From NCBI GenBank assembly GCA_050331695.1, contig JBHJGP010000013.1:214391-278390 (forward strand): a stretch of 64,000 bases of DNA, written 5' to 3'. The translations under genes and the position numbers were made by a program. Below, one piece after another: positions 24,312-33,685 of the stretch. A model generated the notes under the pieces. It saw only the letters and a list, made by a program, of their open reading frames with translations. It was not told the DNA's origin and made no database searches. This DNA is from JBHJGP01 sp050331695. GTDB lineage: Bacteria; Pseudomonadota; Alphaproteobacteria; Geminicoccales; Geminicoccaceae. Each line of letters begins with the position of its first letter. Positions within the stretch are counted from its first letter, which is position 1.

Positions 24312-26820
24312 CGAGCTGGCCGCGCATCATGGCCATGTCCACCGGCGTGTCGGCGTGGGCAAAATAGCTGGTAGCGATGGCATCGGACATGGCGGCCAGA
24401 TCGCTCACGGTTCGTTCCGCCAGCATGGCCAAATGGGTTCGACGGCGATCCTCGCCGAGCACGCTCACCTGGCTGGCGTCGACCAGGCGGAAGGCGGTCA
24501 GAAGGCCGATGGCCTGACGATGCTCAAGGGCGCGCACGGCGCTTTCGCCGCCAATCTCATCCAAGAGGCGCTCGATCATCATCAACTGAAAGGCGAGGCT
24601 CCGCGGATTGGTCTCGTCCAGAACCAGGAGATCGATGACCGGCGTGGCCAGCGGCGCCACCATGTAGCGGGAGCGGAACGTCATGGTGCTGTCGCCGAGC
24701 TCGAGAGCGGCGGCGAGAGAGGGTTGGGCGAGTTCGTCATCGTCGACCAAGGTGCCGGCCGCCCAGCGGGCGGTCCGGCCGCCGAGCTCGATCCTGCGGC
24801 CCAGTTCCATGAACCGCCAGGCGAAATTGCGGGTCATGTTGTGGACGACGCTGCCGGCAAAGGCGCCCAACGCCACCAGCGCGTCGTCCAGCACGTGGAG
24901 CGGTGGGTGGTTCACGAGCGGCCCCGGCAAGGACCGCCACCGTCGGTCGGTAGTGAGCTGTTCCAGGACCCGCCAGGCCTCCTGGCTGAGCTGCCCCCGG
25001 CAAAGCCGGGCCGTTCGCCGGACATGACCGAAGGTTTGTTGGAGACCCTGGTCCTGGTCGGGGCCGACCAGCAAGTCGGCGAGCGTCCGCTCGAGCCGAG
25101 CCAGGGGTCCCGTATCCGGCGGTTCCTGATCGCTTTCGCCGTCGAGCTGCAGCGCCAGGAGACGGTTGAGAAAAAGGGGGTCTCGGTCTGATCTGGTTTC
25201 TTCCAGGAGCCGGCGGAGAACGGCGCGGGTGACCCGGACCGTGGCCTCCGCGCGAGCCGTATACCGGCCCAGCCAGAAGAGGTTGTCCGCCGTGCTGCTC
25301 AAGAGGTCGCGGCCTGTCCGGCGCAGGAAAACGGTCTCGATCGAGCCGGCGACGGGCTGGGGCCGGCGCCGGTCGCTTTCCTCGGCGGCGACCCAGAGAT
25401 CGGCAGTTCGGCCCCGCTCGGGCCAGTGATCGGCTGCTCTACCACTGACATGCCGCGCCCACCCGCCAGGCAGAACGACGTAGCCGTCCGCCGTTGCACC
25501 GACATGCAGACGGATCACCGTCGACGCCGGCAGGATCTTTCCGTCATGCCACCGGGGTGTGGTCGCCAGCGCAACCTTTCGCCGGGCCAGCCAACGATAG
25601 CCCTCACGCGCCAGCAGATTTATTGTCTGTTTTGGATCGATCGGTGCATGCACAACGCCGGCCTGATCGCTCCTCAGTAAGGTCCAGCGCTCGGGCTCAT
25701 CCAGGTAGCGCCGGCGCTGATCCGGATCGCCGAGCCAGAGACAGGGCGCGTCCAACAGAAGGAGATCTTCGCCGCGGATTCTTTGGGCCAGCGTCGCCAT
25801 GAAGGGCGCAAGCGTCCGGCCAGTCGCGACGCCGCTGCCGAACGCGTTGGCCATCAGCAGATTCCCGGCTCGGGCGGCATCTACCAGACCGGCGGTGCCG
25901 ATGGTGCCGGGTGCCGGCAATGACAGGGGGTCGGCGCCGAGGCTGTCGACCTTACGCAACAGCATGTCGATCCGCTGCAGGCCCTCCAGTGTCTTGAGAT
26001 AGGCGATACCGTCCCTGGCCGTGAGATCGCCGTGGCCGGCGAGCGTGAACCCAAGATATCTGGCGATGTAGGCGTGGCTCGAAAAATTGCGGTCCTCATT
26101 GCCGGGCGACAGGATTACGCTGCGACCGTCACCTTTGGAGCCGCCGGCCAGTGCTTCCTGAAGCGAGCTGTAAAAGCCGGCATGGCGTTGCACCGGCTGG
26201 TCGAGGTAGAGATCGCCCAGGGCCTGGCCGAGGGCCACGCGGATGCCCAGAAGATCACCTTTACCGCTCGGCGCTTCGGTATGGTCGGCGAGCACCCGGA
26301 ACCGGCCTCGATCGTCGATCGCCACGTCACAGGCATAGAGCCAGAGATAGCGCCTGGGCGGATTGCTCCAGCCGCGGCAGGCGGCGAGGTAGCGCGGATG
26401 GCCGAAGACGAGGCTCGAGGGCAGGATTCTCTCATGGAGAAGCCGGGCCCGGCCGTAGACGTCACCGAGCACCGCCTCGATCAACTGCGCCCTTTGGATC
26501 AGGCCCTGCTCGAGCGCGACCCAGCGCTCGGCGGTGATCATCTGGGGGAACAGATCGACTTGCCGATCGCTGCCGTCCTGATCGGTCGCATGGGGATCGT
26601 TGAGGACGTCGTTCTCGGCAAGCAGGCGATCGAGCGTCGCCGCCATGTTTTCGATCGCGTTTGGATTGAGGCGGCACCAGTGATCGACAAAGCCGCGCCA
26701 GACCAGCCGAAGTCCGCCGTCGCCGTCGATCAGCTCGTCATGTCCGTGGCCGGCCGCGTAGCCGGCGAGCAGGGCCGCTACGGGATCTGGATCAGAACCG
26801 ATGCTCAGCCTCAGCATCAA
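24304..26820 (-). CDS. Fused circularly permuted ATP-grasp and alpha-E (DUF403) protein
   Basis: The 838-residue fusion combines an ATP-grasp ligase of the circularly permuted type (about residues 60-500; LIQRAQLIEAVLGDVYG, ADHTEAPSGKG, VILSPGNEDRN, ANAFGSGVATGRTLAPF) with a C-terminal all-helical alpha-E domain (from about 515; LSSTADNLFWLGRYTARAEATVRV to the end). Comparative genomics predicts that these ligases form amide bonds with transglutaminase partners; no substrate is known. Its ATP-grasp half is divergent from the separate paralogue at 31254-32699, so the operon carries two complete modules, one fused and one split. Start ATG 26820 or 26817. Confidence 0.88.
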   Translation of the reverse strand: MMLRLSIGSDPDPVAALLAGYAAGHGHDELIDGDGGLRLVWRGFVDHWCRLNPNAIENMAATLDRLLAENDVLNDPHATDQDGSDRQVDLFPQMITAERWVALEQGLIQRAQLIEAVLGDVYGRARLLHERILPSSLVFGHPRYLAACRGWSNPPRRYLWLYACDVAIDDRGRFRVLADHTEAPSGKGDLLGIRVALGQALGDLYLDQPVQRHAGFYSSLQEALAGGSKGDGRSVILSPGNEDRNFSSHAYIARYLGFTLAGHGDLTARDGIAYLKTLEGLQRIDMLLRKVDSLGADPLSLPAPGTIGTAGLVDAARAGNLLMANAFGSGVATGRTLAPFMATLAQRIRGEDLLLLDAPCLWLGDPDQRRRYLDEPERWTLLRSDQAGVVHAPIDPKQTINLLAREGYRWLARRKVALATTPRWHDGKILPASTVIRLHVGATADGYVVLPGGWARHVSGRAADHWPERGRTADLWVAAEESDRRRPQPVAGSIETVFLRRTGRDLLSSTADNLFWLGRYTARAEATVRVTRAVLRRLLEETRSDRDPLFLNRLLALQLDGESDQEPPDTGPLARLERTLADLLVGPDQDQGLQQTFGHVRRTARLCRGQLSQEAWRVLEQLTTDRRWRSLPGPLVNHPPLHVLDDALVALGAFAGSVVHNMTRNFAWRFMELGRRIELGGRTARWAAGTLVDDDELAQPSLAAALELGDSTMTFRSRYMVAPLATPVIDLLVLDETNPRSLAFQLMMIERLLDEIGGESAVRALEHRQAIGLLTAFRLVDASQVSVLGEDRRRTHLAMLAERTVSDLAAMSDAIATSYFAHADTPVDMAMMRGQLDG

Positions 26821-26917
26821 CCGGACTCAATCTAAGGACATCGCCATGCCCGTCTTTACAGAAAGTGGGTGAGCCCGGAAAGCAGCGAGTATTGGCGTCG
26901 GCCGGTTCGGTCCCAGC

Positions 26918-29900
26918 TCAGCCCAGGCGGCGGAGATCCAGCGTGCAGCTATCGGCGGACAGAGGCGGATGATCGACGGCCGTGATCAAGCCCGGGCTGT
27001 GGCGGTCGCGCTCCAGGCGCGCCAGACGCCGTCCCTCCGCTTCATTATCGTTGACCGGCAAGGTCTCGTAGTTGCGACCGGCCGGGTGCATCACGTGGTA
27101 GGTGAAGCCGCCGAGAGTGCGGCCGGCTTTGCCGTCGACCAGATCGAACACCAAAGGGCTGTGAACGCCGATCGTGGGGTGCAGGCAGTTGGGTGGCTGC
27201 CAGGCGCGGAAGCGGATGCCGGCCACCGCCTCGCCGGACGGATCGGTCGCCCTGAGAGGCAGGCGCACGCCATTGCAGGTGACGAACCGATCGCCCCCCA
27301 AAGTCCCGTTGCAGCGAAGCTGAAGTCTCTCGAGGGAGCTGTCGACATAGCGCACCGTGCCGCCGATGGCGCCGTCCTCGCCCAGCACGTGCCAGGGCTC
27401 CAAAGCCGCCCGCAATTCCATCTCGACACCGTCTATTTCGAGCGCGCCGTAGCGGGGAAATCGAAACTCGAAATGAGGTCGAAACCAGGCTGGAGAGAAC
27501 GGAAAACGGGCGCCCGTCAGGTCCGCCAGCCCCGTTTCCATATCCTGCCAGACGAAATGGGGCAGCATGAAATGGTCGTGGAGCCGGTCGCCATGGCGGA
27601 TCAGTTCCCCTTGGTAGGGTGTCCGCCAGAACCAGGCGATCAACGCTCTCAGAAGGAGATTTTGGACGAGGCTCATCTGCGGGTGCGGCGGCATCTCGAA
27701 GGCGCGGAACTCGACTAGACCCAGCCGGCCGGTGCTGCTTTCCGGCGCGTAGAGCTTGTCGATGCAGATTTCGGCCCGGTGGGTGTTGCCGGTCGCATCC
27801 ACCAGCAGATTGCGCAGGATTCGATCGATCAGCCACGGCGGAAAGCCCCCGGGACCCGCAGTATCGGGCAGGGGGATCTGGGCGAGCGCGATCTCGAGTT
27901 CGTAGAGCTGATCGTCCCGCGCCTCGTCGATCCGGGGCGCTTGACTGGTGGGGCCGATGAACAGGCCGGAGAACAGGTATGAGAGCGCCGGATGGTTCTG
28001 CCAGTAGCGGATGAGGGAGGCGAGAACATCCGGGCGGCGAAGGAAGGGGCTGTCGGCGGCGCTGGGACCACCGACGACCACGTGATTGCCGCCGCCGGTA
28101 CCGGTCGGCCGGCCATCGAGCATGAATTTCGAGGTATCCAGCCGGCACAGGCGCGCTTCCTCGTAGAGGATTTCGGTGATCTCGACCTGCTCGCCCCAGC
28201 TCGCCGCCGGGTGAATATTGACCTCGATGACGCCCGGATCGGGGGTCACCTTGATCACGTTCAGCCGGGGATCGTCGGGCGGGGCATAGCCCTCGACGTG
28301 GACCGGACAGTCAAGCGCCTCCGCGGTCTCCTCGATGGCGGCAATGAGGTCGACGTAGGGAGCGGCCGCCTCCATCGGCGGTATGAACACGCAGATCCGT
28401 CCGTCGCGCGGTTCCACGGCGAGGGCTGTTCTGACCAGGGGCCCCTCGCCGTCGGCCACCGGTTTCGGTTTCACCCCATGGCCGCGACCGCCGGGCGTGT
28501 CGGCGGCGGCCTGCATGACCGTTTTTCGTTGGGGCAGCGGTCCCCGCGGCATGAACGGGTCGGCCGGAGTAACTTGCGGAAAAACTTCTGGCGGCACGTA
28601 GGCCAGTGAGCTTAGCGGCAACCGGTAGCCGGCCGCGGAATCGCCCGGCGCCAGGAACAAAGCTTCGCGCCGGGTTCGCCAGCGCTCGCTGACCCAGCGA
28701 AAGGCCCGGGAGCCGTGGGCCCGAGCCTGCCAGGTCTGGATCGGCAAGACGTAGGCCTTGGGATGGGACAGGCCGCGCTCGAAGGCGCTGGCGAGCCGGG
28801 CCCGCTCCTGGGGGTCCTCGAGCTTGTTGTCTCCGGGATCCAGGTTCAGTGGAAGGTTTCGCTCCTTGGCCAGGAAGTAGGCGGGGTCCTCGTAGGCCGG
28901 GAGCGTGCACTCTTCATCGACCTCGAGCCGTTCCGACAGCGTTTTGGCGAAGCGCTCGGCGAGTTCGATGGACGGCTTGTGGTCGGCCTCTTCCGACGCG
29001 ATCAGATCGGGGTTCTGCCAGAGCGGTTGGCCATCGCGCCGCCAATAGACCGCGAAGGCCCAGCGAGGTAGCTGTTCGCCCGGATACCATTTGCCCTGGC
29101 CGAAATGGAACATGCCGTTGGGCGCAAAACGCTTTTGCAGCCGACGGATCAATTGATCGGCGAAGTGCCGCTTGCTCGGCCCCACCGCGTCGGTATTCCA
29201 CTCGTCGGCATCCCGGTCACCGGCCGCGACGAAGGTCGGCTCGCCGCCGACGGTGAGCCGGACGTCATCCTCGCGGAGACGGAAATCGATGCTCAGGCCC
29301 AGACGATCGATCGCTTGCCACTGGTTCAGCGTGTAGGGCTTCGTCACCCGGACCGTCTCGTGAACGCGCTCGATCTCCATGTGGAAATCGAAGGTCACCT
29401 CGGCCGGATCGACCAGCCCGCTGATCGGTGCCGCCGAGGCCGGATCCGGTGTCGCCGCCAGCGGCAGATGGCCTTCGCCGGCCAAGAGCCCGGAGGTCGG
29501 ATCGAAGCCGATCCAGCCGGCGCCCGGCAGAAACGCCTCGGTCCATGCATGGAGATCGGTGAAGTCCTCGGCGGGGCCGGAAGGCCCGTCGAGCGCTTCC
29601 ACATCCGGTTTAAGCTGGATCAGATAGCCCGAGACGAACCGCGCGGCGATGCCTAGATGGCGTAACACCTGGACCATCAGCCAGGCGCTGTCGCGACAGG
29701 ATCCTTGCGCCTTCTCGAGCGTCTCTTCGGGTGTTTGAACGCCCGGCTCCATGCGAATGACGTAGGCCACCCGCTGCTGCAGCATCTGGTTCAGCTCGAC
29801 CAGGAAGTCGATCGTTTTGCCAGCGTCCTTCGGCAGCGAGGCCAGGAGCGCCTGAAAGCGCTGGCCCAGCGCGTGCACCTCCAGATAGGGCTGTAGGCTT

Positions 29901-30235
29901 TTCGCCAGCGCCGGTTCGTAGGTGAAGGGAAACCGCTCGGCGCTTTCCTCGATGAAAAAGTCGAACGGGTTGATGATCTCAATCTCGGTCAGCAGATCGA
30001 CGTCGATCTCAAAAGCCCGGGTCGGCTCGGGAAACACCAGCCGCGCCAGATGATTGCTGAACGGATCCTGCTGCCAGTTGATGAAATGGTTCTCGGGCTC
30101 GATCTTGAGCCGGTAGCTCCTGATCCGGCTGCGGTTATGCGGCGCTGGCCTCAGCCGTACGAGTTGGGGCCCCAAACGAACGGGGCGGTCGTAGGCGTAG
30201 GCCGTGCGGTGACGGAGCGCGACGAGGACGGTCAT
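26918..30235 (-). CDS. Transglutaminase-like plus DUF2126 (amidoligase-like) giant protein
   Basis: The 1,105-residue protein has an N-terminal transglutaminase module with triad Cys in KAQGSCRDSAWL (near 182), His in DLHAWTEAFLPG and Asp in WIGFDPTSG. DUF2126 follows, with DDVRLTVGGEPTF, GMFHFGQGKWYPGEQLPRWA, and LDGRPTGTGGGNHVVVGG near 700 ending in a long conserved C-terminus. DUF2126 has been related to glutamine-synthetase-like COOH-NH2 ligases. One chain therefore joins a peptidase-like and a ligase-like activity. It lies third in the five-gene operon with 42- and 97-bp flanking gaps. Confidence 0.9.
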   Translation of the reverse strand: MTVLVALRHRTAYAYDRPVRLGPQLVRLRPAPHNRSRIRSYRLKIEPENHFINWQQDPFSNHLARLVFPEPTRAFEIDVDLLTEIEIINPFDFFIEESAERFPFTYEPALAKSLQPYLEVHALGQRFQALLASLPKDAGKTIDFLVELNQMLQQRVAYVIRMEPGVQTPEETLEKAQGSCRDSAWLMVQVLRHLGIAARFVSGYLIQLKPDVEALDGPSGPAEDFTDLHAWTEAFLPGAGWIGFDPTSGLLAGEGHLPLAATPDPASAAPISGLVDPAEVTFDFHMEIERVHETVRVTKPYTLNQWQAIDRLGLSIDFRLREDDVRLTVGGEPTFVAAGDRDADEWNTDAVGPSKRHFADQLIRRLQKRFAPNGMFHFGQGKWYPGEQLPRWAFAVYWRRDGQPLWQNPDLIASEEADHKPSIELAERFAKTLSERLEVDEECTLPAYEDPAYFLAKERNLPLNLDPGDNKLEDPQERARLASAFERGLSHPKAYVLPIQTWQARAHGSRAFRWVSERWRTRREALFLAPGDSAAGYRLPLSSLAYVPPEVFPQVTPADPFMPRGPLPQRKTVMQAAADTPGGRGHGVKPKPVADGEGPLVRTALAVEPRDGRICVFIPPMEAAAPYVDLIAAIEETAEALDCPVHVEGYAPPDDPRLNVIKVTPDPGVIEVNIHPAASWGEQVEITEILYEEARLCRLDTSKFMLDGRPTGTGGGNHVVVGGPSAADSPFLRRPDVLASLIRYWQNHPALSYLFSGLFIGPTSQAPRIDEARDDQLYELEIALAQIPLPDTAGPGGFPPWLIDRILRNLLVDATGNTHRAEICIDKLYAPESSTGRLGLVEFRAFEMPPHPQMSLVQNLLLRALIAWFWRTPYQGELIRHGDRLHDHFMLPHFVWQDMETGLADLTGARFPFSPAWFRPHFEFRFPRYGALEIDGVEMELRAALEPWHVLGEDGAIGGTVRYVDSSLERLQLRCNGTLGGDRFVTCNGVRLPLRATDPSGEAVAGIRFRAWQPPNCLHPTIGVHSPLVFDLVDGKAGRTLGGFTYHVMHPAGRNYETLPVNDNEAEGRRLARLERDRHSPGLITAVDHPPLSADSCTLDLRRLG

Positions 30236-30277
30236 GGAGCACCTGATGGGGAACGTTGCGGCTGGCGCCGGTCGGCA

Positions 30278-31261
30278 TCAGCCCTGAGACTGGCTTTGGC
30301 TTTGAAAGGCTGTCACCTCCCGCGGCCAAAAACCGTCGGCAATCGTCTCGGTCAAGCCCCCAAGCTCGCGTTGGACCCAGTCGTTCAAACCGTGCAGGTC
30401 GCGGGCGATGAGCTGTTGGAGGTTGCCCGGTTCCAAGTGGCTCTGGATCGAATCCAGCCGCTCCAGGGACGACGACGCCCCTTTGAGCTGATGTTGCCGT
30501 CGGAGCTGAGTGAGCAGTCGGACGCAGCGCTCGAAACAAAAGCCGATGGCCCGGGGGAAATCCGGATCCGAAAAGAGGAACCGACCGATCGCCTCCTGCT
30601 CAAGTGTACCGGAGCCGACCCGGCGGTAATAGTGATAGGCCCCGAGAACCCGAAGCAAGTGGTTCCACTGGCTCGCTTCCACGGCCTGGTCGACGGGCCC
30701 GGCCCGGCGCAGCGCCTGCTGACGGACATCAAGCAAACGCGATGTCTGATCGGCCCGCTCGATCTGCAGGCCCAGCATGTAGAAACACCAGCCGACGTCG
30801 CGCGGATGAGTGGAGTCCATGGTGCCGAGATGGGTGCGGGTTAATGCCATCAGCCGGTCGCAGGTGGGGCTGAGCCGGCCAAGCATCAAAGACTCGCTGC
30901 CGATCCTGCCGACATCGGTGGCGAAGGCGGTGAGTTGTGACCAGATCGCGGTCGACAGAAGCGGCCTCAGCGTTCGTGCATTAGCCCGGGCACCGTTCAG
31001 CGATGAGGCCACCGAGCCCGAATTGGCGCGGTCGATGGTGTAGAATTGGACGACCTGGTCCCGTTCGGCCTGCTCGTGGCTGGCAAAAAACCGGTCTTCG
31101 TCCGAGTAGAGCGCCAGCACCGCGGCCCAATCGATCTCGCCGCGGCTATCCCTGCTGAAGCTTTCATGGACATCGAGAACGCGGGCCAGGGATTCCACCC
31201 GTTCGATGTAGCGAGCCAGCCAGAAATAGGCCTCGGCGTAACGGGCGAGGAGGCTAGACAA
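30278..31261 (-). CDS. Stand-alone alpha-E (DUF403) domain protein
   Basis: From TTG 31261 the 327-residue helical protein begins SSLLARYAEAYFWLARYIERVESLARVLDV, exactly where family members start. A GTG at 31288 would add nine residues. Conserved features include WCFYMLGLQIERADQTSRLLDV near the middle. The alpha-E domain always accompanies permuted ATP-grasp ligases and may organise or assist them. The start overlaps the ATP-grasp stop by 8 bp, so the two halves of this module are translationally coupled. In the other module the same two domains are fused. Confidence 0.88.
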   Translation of the reverse strand: MSSLLARYAEAYFWLARYIERVESLARVLDVHESFSRDSRGEIDWAAVLALYSDEDRFFASHEQAERDQVVQFYTIDRANSGSVASSLNGARANARTLRPLLSTAIWSQLTAFATDVGRIGSESLMLGRLSPTCDRLMALTRTHLGTMDSTHPRDVGWCFYMLGLQIERADQTSRLLDVRQQALRRAGPVDQAVEASQWNHLLRVLGAYHYYRRVGSGTLEQEAIGRFLFSDPDFPRAIGFCFERCVRLLTQLRRQHQLKGASSSLERLDSIQSHLEPGNLQQLIARDLHGLNDWVQRELGGLTETIADGFWPREVTAFQSQSQSQG

Positions 31262-32699
31262 GGACCCACGTGTCCTTCGAGCCGCCACCCTGGGACGAGT
31301 TGACGACGATCGAACCCTCCTTGAGCGCCACGCGGGTCAGGCCGCCGGGTAGAACCCAGGTTCCCTGGGCGCCGGTGACGGCGAAGGGCCTCAGATCCAC
31401 ATGCCGCGGTGCGACCTTGTTATCGGCGAGCGTCGGGCAGACGGAGAGGCCGATCATCGGCTGGGCAATATATCTGGCCGGGTTCTCCTTCAATCTCGCC
31501 CGGCACGCTTCGAGTTCGGCGCGCGACGAGCGGGGGCCAACCGTTATGCCGTAGCCGCCGGATTCGCCCACGGGCTTCACCACCATCTCATCCAGATGAT
31601 CCAACGTGTAGGCGAGCGCTTCCGGCTCGCGGCAGATCCAGGTGTCGACATTGGCCAGGATCGGGTCCTCGTCCAAATAGTAGCGGGTCAGTCGAGGCAT
31701 GTAGGCGTAGATGGCCTTGTCGTCGGCGATGCCGGTGCCGATTGCATTGGCGAGCGTCACATTGCCTTCACGATAGGCACGAAACAGGCCCGGCACGCCC
31801 AAGAGGCTGTCTTCACGAAAGACTTCGGGATCGAGGAAATCGTCACCGATGCGCCGATAGATGACGTCGACCGGCTCCAAGCCACCGACCGAGCGCATCC
31901 ACACCCGATCGTCGCGAACGATCAGATCGGCGCCTTCGACCAGAGGCACGCCCATCTCCCGGGCCAGGAACACATGCTCGAAATAGGCGGAGTTGAAAAC
32001 ACCGGGTGACAACAGGACGACCTGGCTGCCCTGGGCCGTCTCCGGCGCCGTCGACGCCAGTTGGCGATAGAGCATCTGACCGTATTCCGAGACCTCACGG
32101 ACCCCGATCTGGCCCATGATGTCAGGGAACAGGCGCTGCATCAGGTGGCGGTTTTCAACCACGTAGGAGACGCCCGACGGGGTCCGGGCATTGTCCTCGA
32201 GCACGCGAAACTCACCGGCCTGATCGCGGATCAAATCAGTCCCGTTAATGTGCACATAGACACCGTGAGGTGGCCGAAAACCGACCATCTCCTTCACGAA
32301 GGTCTCGTTGGTGAGAACCAGATCGGACGGCACGACGCCGTCCTTCAGGGCCTTCTGGGCCCCGTAAACGTCGGCCAGGAACAGGTTCAAAGTCCGGACC
32401 CGCTGGATCACGCCCTTTTCCAGCCGGTCCCAATCCGCGCGGGTGATGACCCGGGGGATGACATCGAACGGCAGGATCCGGTCGATCGCTTGGCTGTCGG
32501 AATAGACGGTGAAGGTGATGCCGAGGTTAAACAACTCTCGACTAGCATCGTCGGACCGGGCCCGAAGCTGCTCCAGTCCGATCCCATCGAAGCGAAACGC
32601 CACCGCTCGGGTCGCGGCGGTGTCCGGCGTGATCAGCTCATCGACATAGCCGCTGGGGTCGTATCCACTCAAAGTACCCGGGAAACCGGAAACATTCAT
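31254..32699 (-). CDS. Circularly permuted ATP-grasp ligase (COG2308 type)
   Basis: The 481-residue protein shows the family landmarks: FDVIPRVITRADWDRLEKGVIQR, FLADVYGAQKAL, GTDLIRDQAGEFRVLEDNARTPSGVSYV, VLLSPGVFNSAYFEHVFLAREMG, ANAIGTGIADDKAIYAYMP and the late VVKPVGESGGYGITVGP glycine-rich ATP loop. It probably forms an amide bond using an acyl-phosphate intermediate. It is the first gene of the leftward operon, and its promoter lies in the 89-bp gap shared with the divergent UbiA-like gene. Confidence 0.9.
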   Translation of the reverse strand: MNVSGFPGTLSGYDPSGYVDELITPDTAATRAVAFRFDGIGLEQLRARSDDASRELFNLGITFTVYSDSQAIDRILPFDVIPRVITRADWDRLEKGVIQRVRTLNLFLADVYGAQKALKDGVVPSDLVLTNETFVKEMVGFRPPHGVYVHINGTDLIRDQAGEFRVLEDNARTPSGVSYVVENRHLMQRLFPDIMGQIGVREVSEYGQMLYRQLASTAPETAQGSQVVLLSPGVFNSAYFEHVFLAREMGVPLVEGADLIVRDDRVWMRSVGGLEPVDVIYRRIGDDFLDPEVFREDSLLGVPGLFRAYREGNVTLANAIGTGIADDKAIYAYMPRLTRYYLDEDPILANVDTWICREPEALAYTLDHLDEMVVKPVGESGGYGITVGPRSSRAELEACRARLKENPARYIAQPMIGLSVCPTLADNKVAPRHVDLRPFAVTGAQGTWVLPGGLTRVALKEGSIVVNSSQGGGSKDTWVLV

Positions 32700-32788
32700 T
32701 CTTGTTTTTCAACCTAGACGTTTTAATCCCACCGATCTCAGTGTAGCAAGCTCCGTACCAAGCCACCATCAACTTGGTGTGACGCTCG

Positions 32789-33685
32789 ATGATCCACGCC
32801 CTAAATCCCTGGCTGACCGTTTCTTCGCCGGCATTCGTGCTGATGCGCCCTCGGCAATGGGTGAAGAACGGGTTCGTCGCGGCGCCGCTTTTTTTCACGC
32901 CCGAGGTGATCGAACCGGACACAGTCTGGCGGATCATGATGGCGGTGATGGGGTTCTGCCTGATCTCGTCCGCAGTCTACGTCGTCAACGACATCGCCGA
33001 CCGCCGCGGCGACCGCGAACACCCGAGCAAGCGCCACCGGCCGATCGCGTCCGGGCAGGTGGAGATCGGAACCGCGGTTTGGTTGGCGGGCGGCCTCTTC
33101 GCCTGCGGCCTTTCCTTCTCTTTTACCCTCGGGCCGACATTCCTCCTGCTGGCCCTTCTCTACTGCGTGATCAATTGCGCCTATTCTTTCGGTCTCAAGA
33201 ATTTTTCGATCCTCGATGTGATGCTGGTCTCGTCGGGCTTCGTGCTCCGGGTCCAGGCCGGCGCGGTGCTGATCGATCTGGAAGCCAGTGTCTGGCTGTT
33301 GGTCACCACCGGTCTGCTGGCGCTTTTCCTGGCGCTCGCCAAACGGCGCGACGATGTGGTTCTGAAGTTGAGAGGGAGCCACCGCGCCAGCCTGATGGGC
33401 TACACCCAGCGCTTCCTCGACATTTCCATATCGATGGTCCTGGGCGCCCTGTTGGTGACGTATTTAATGTACTGCACCGACCAGACGGTGATCGAGCGCC
33501 TGGGCACCGACAAGGTGTTTCTGACGACGCCATTCGTGGTCGCCGGGGTGTTGCGCTATCTGCAGATCACGCTCGTCGAGGAGCGATCCGGCTCGCCCAC
33601 GAATGTTGTCACCAGCGATCCTTTTCTGATGGTCACCATCTTCGGCTGGCTCGCGCTGTTCGGCGGCCTCATCCATGTCTCCTGA
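32789..33685 (+). CDS. UbiA-family prenyltransferase, decaprenyl-phosphate phosphoribosyltransferase-like
   Basis: The 298-residue membrane protein begins with PRQWVKNGFV and has the Asp-rich motif NDIADRRGDREHPSKRHRP near residue 70. The later LDVMLVSSGFVLRVQAG and WLLVTTGLLALFLALAKRR segments are laid out as in mycobacterial Rv3806c, which moves phosphoribose from PRPP onto decaprenyl phosphate. This is a closer match than to quinone-pathway UbiA. It is first in a three-gene operon with a flippase-like protein and a DprE1-like oxidase, supporting a polyprenyl-phosphoryl-pentose pathway. The specific donor is inferred. Confidence 0.78.
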   Translation: MIHALNPWLTVSSPAFVLMRPRQWVKNGFVAAPLFFTPEVIEPDTVWRIMMAVMGFCLISSAVYVVNDIADRRGDREHPSKRHRPIASGQVEIGTAVWLAGGLFACGLSFSFTLGPTFLLLALLYCVINCAYSFGLKNFSILDVMLVSSGFVLRVQAGAVLIDLEASVWLLVTTGLLALFLALAKRRDDVVLKLRGSHRASLMGYTQRFLDISISMVLGALLVTYLMYCTDQTVIERLGTDKVFLTTPFVVAGVLRYLQITLVEERSGSPTNVVTSDPFLMVTIFGWLALFGGLIHVS

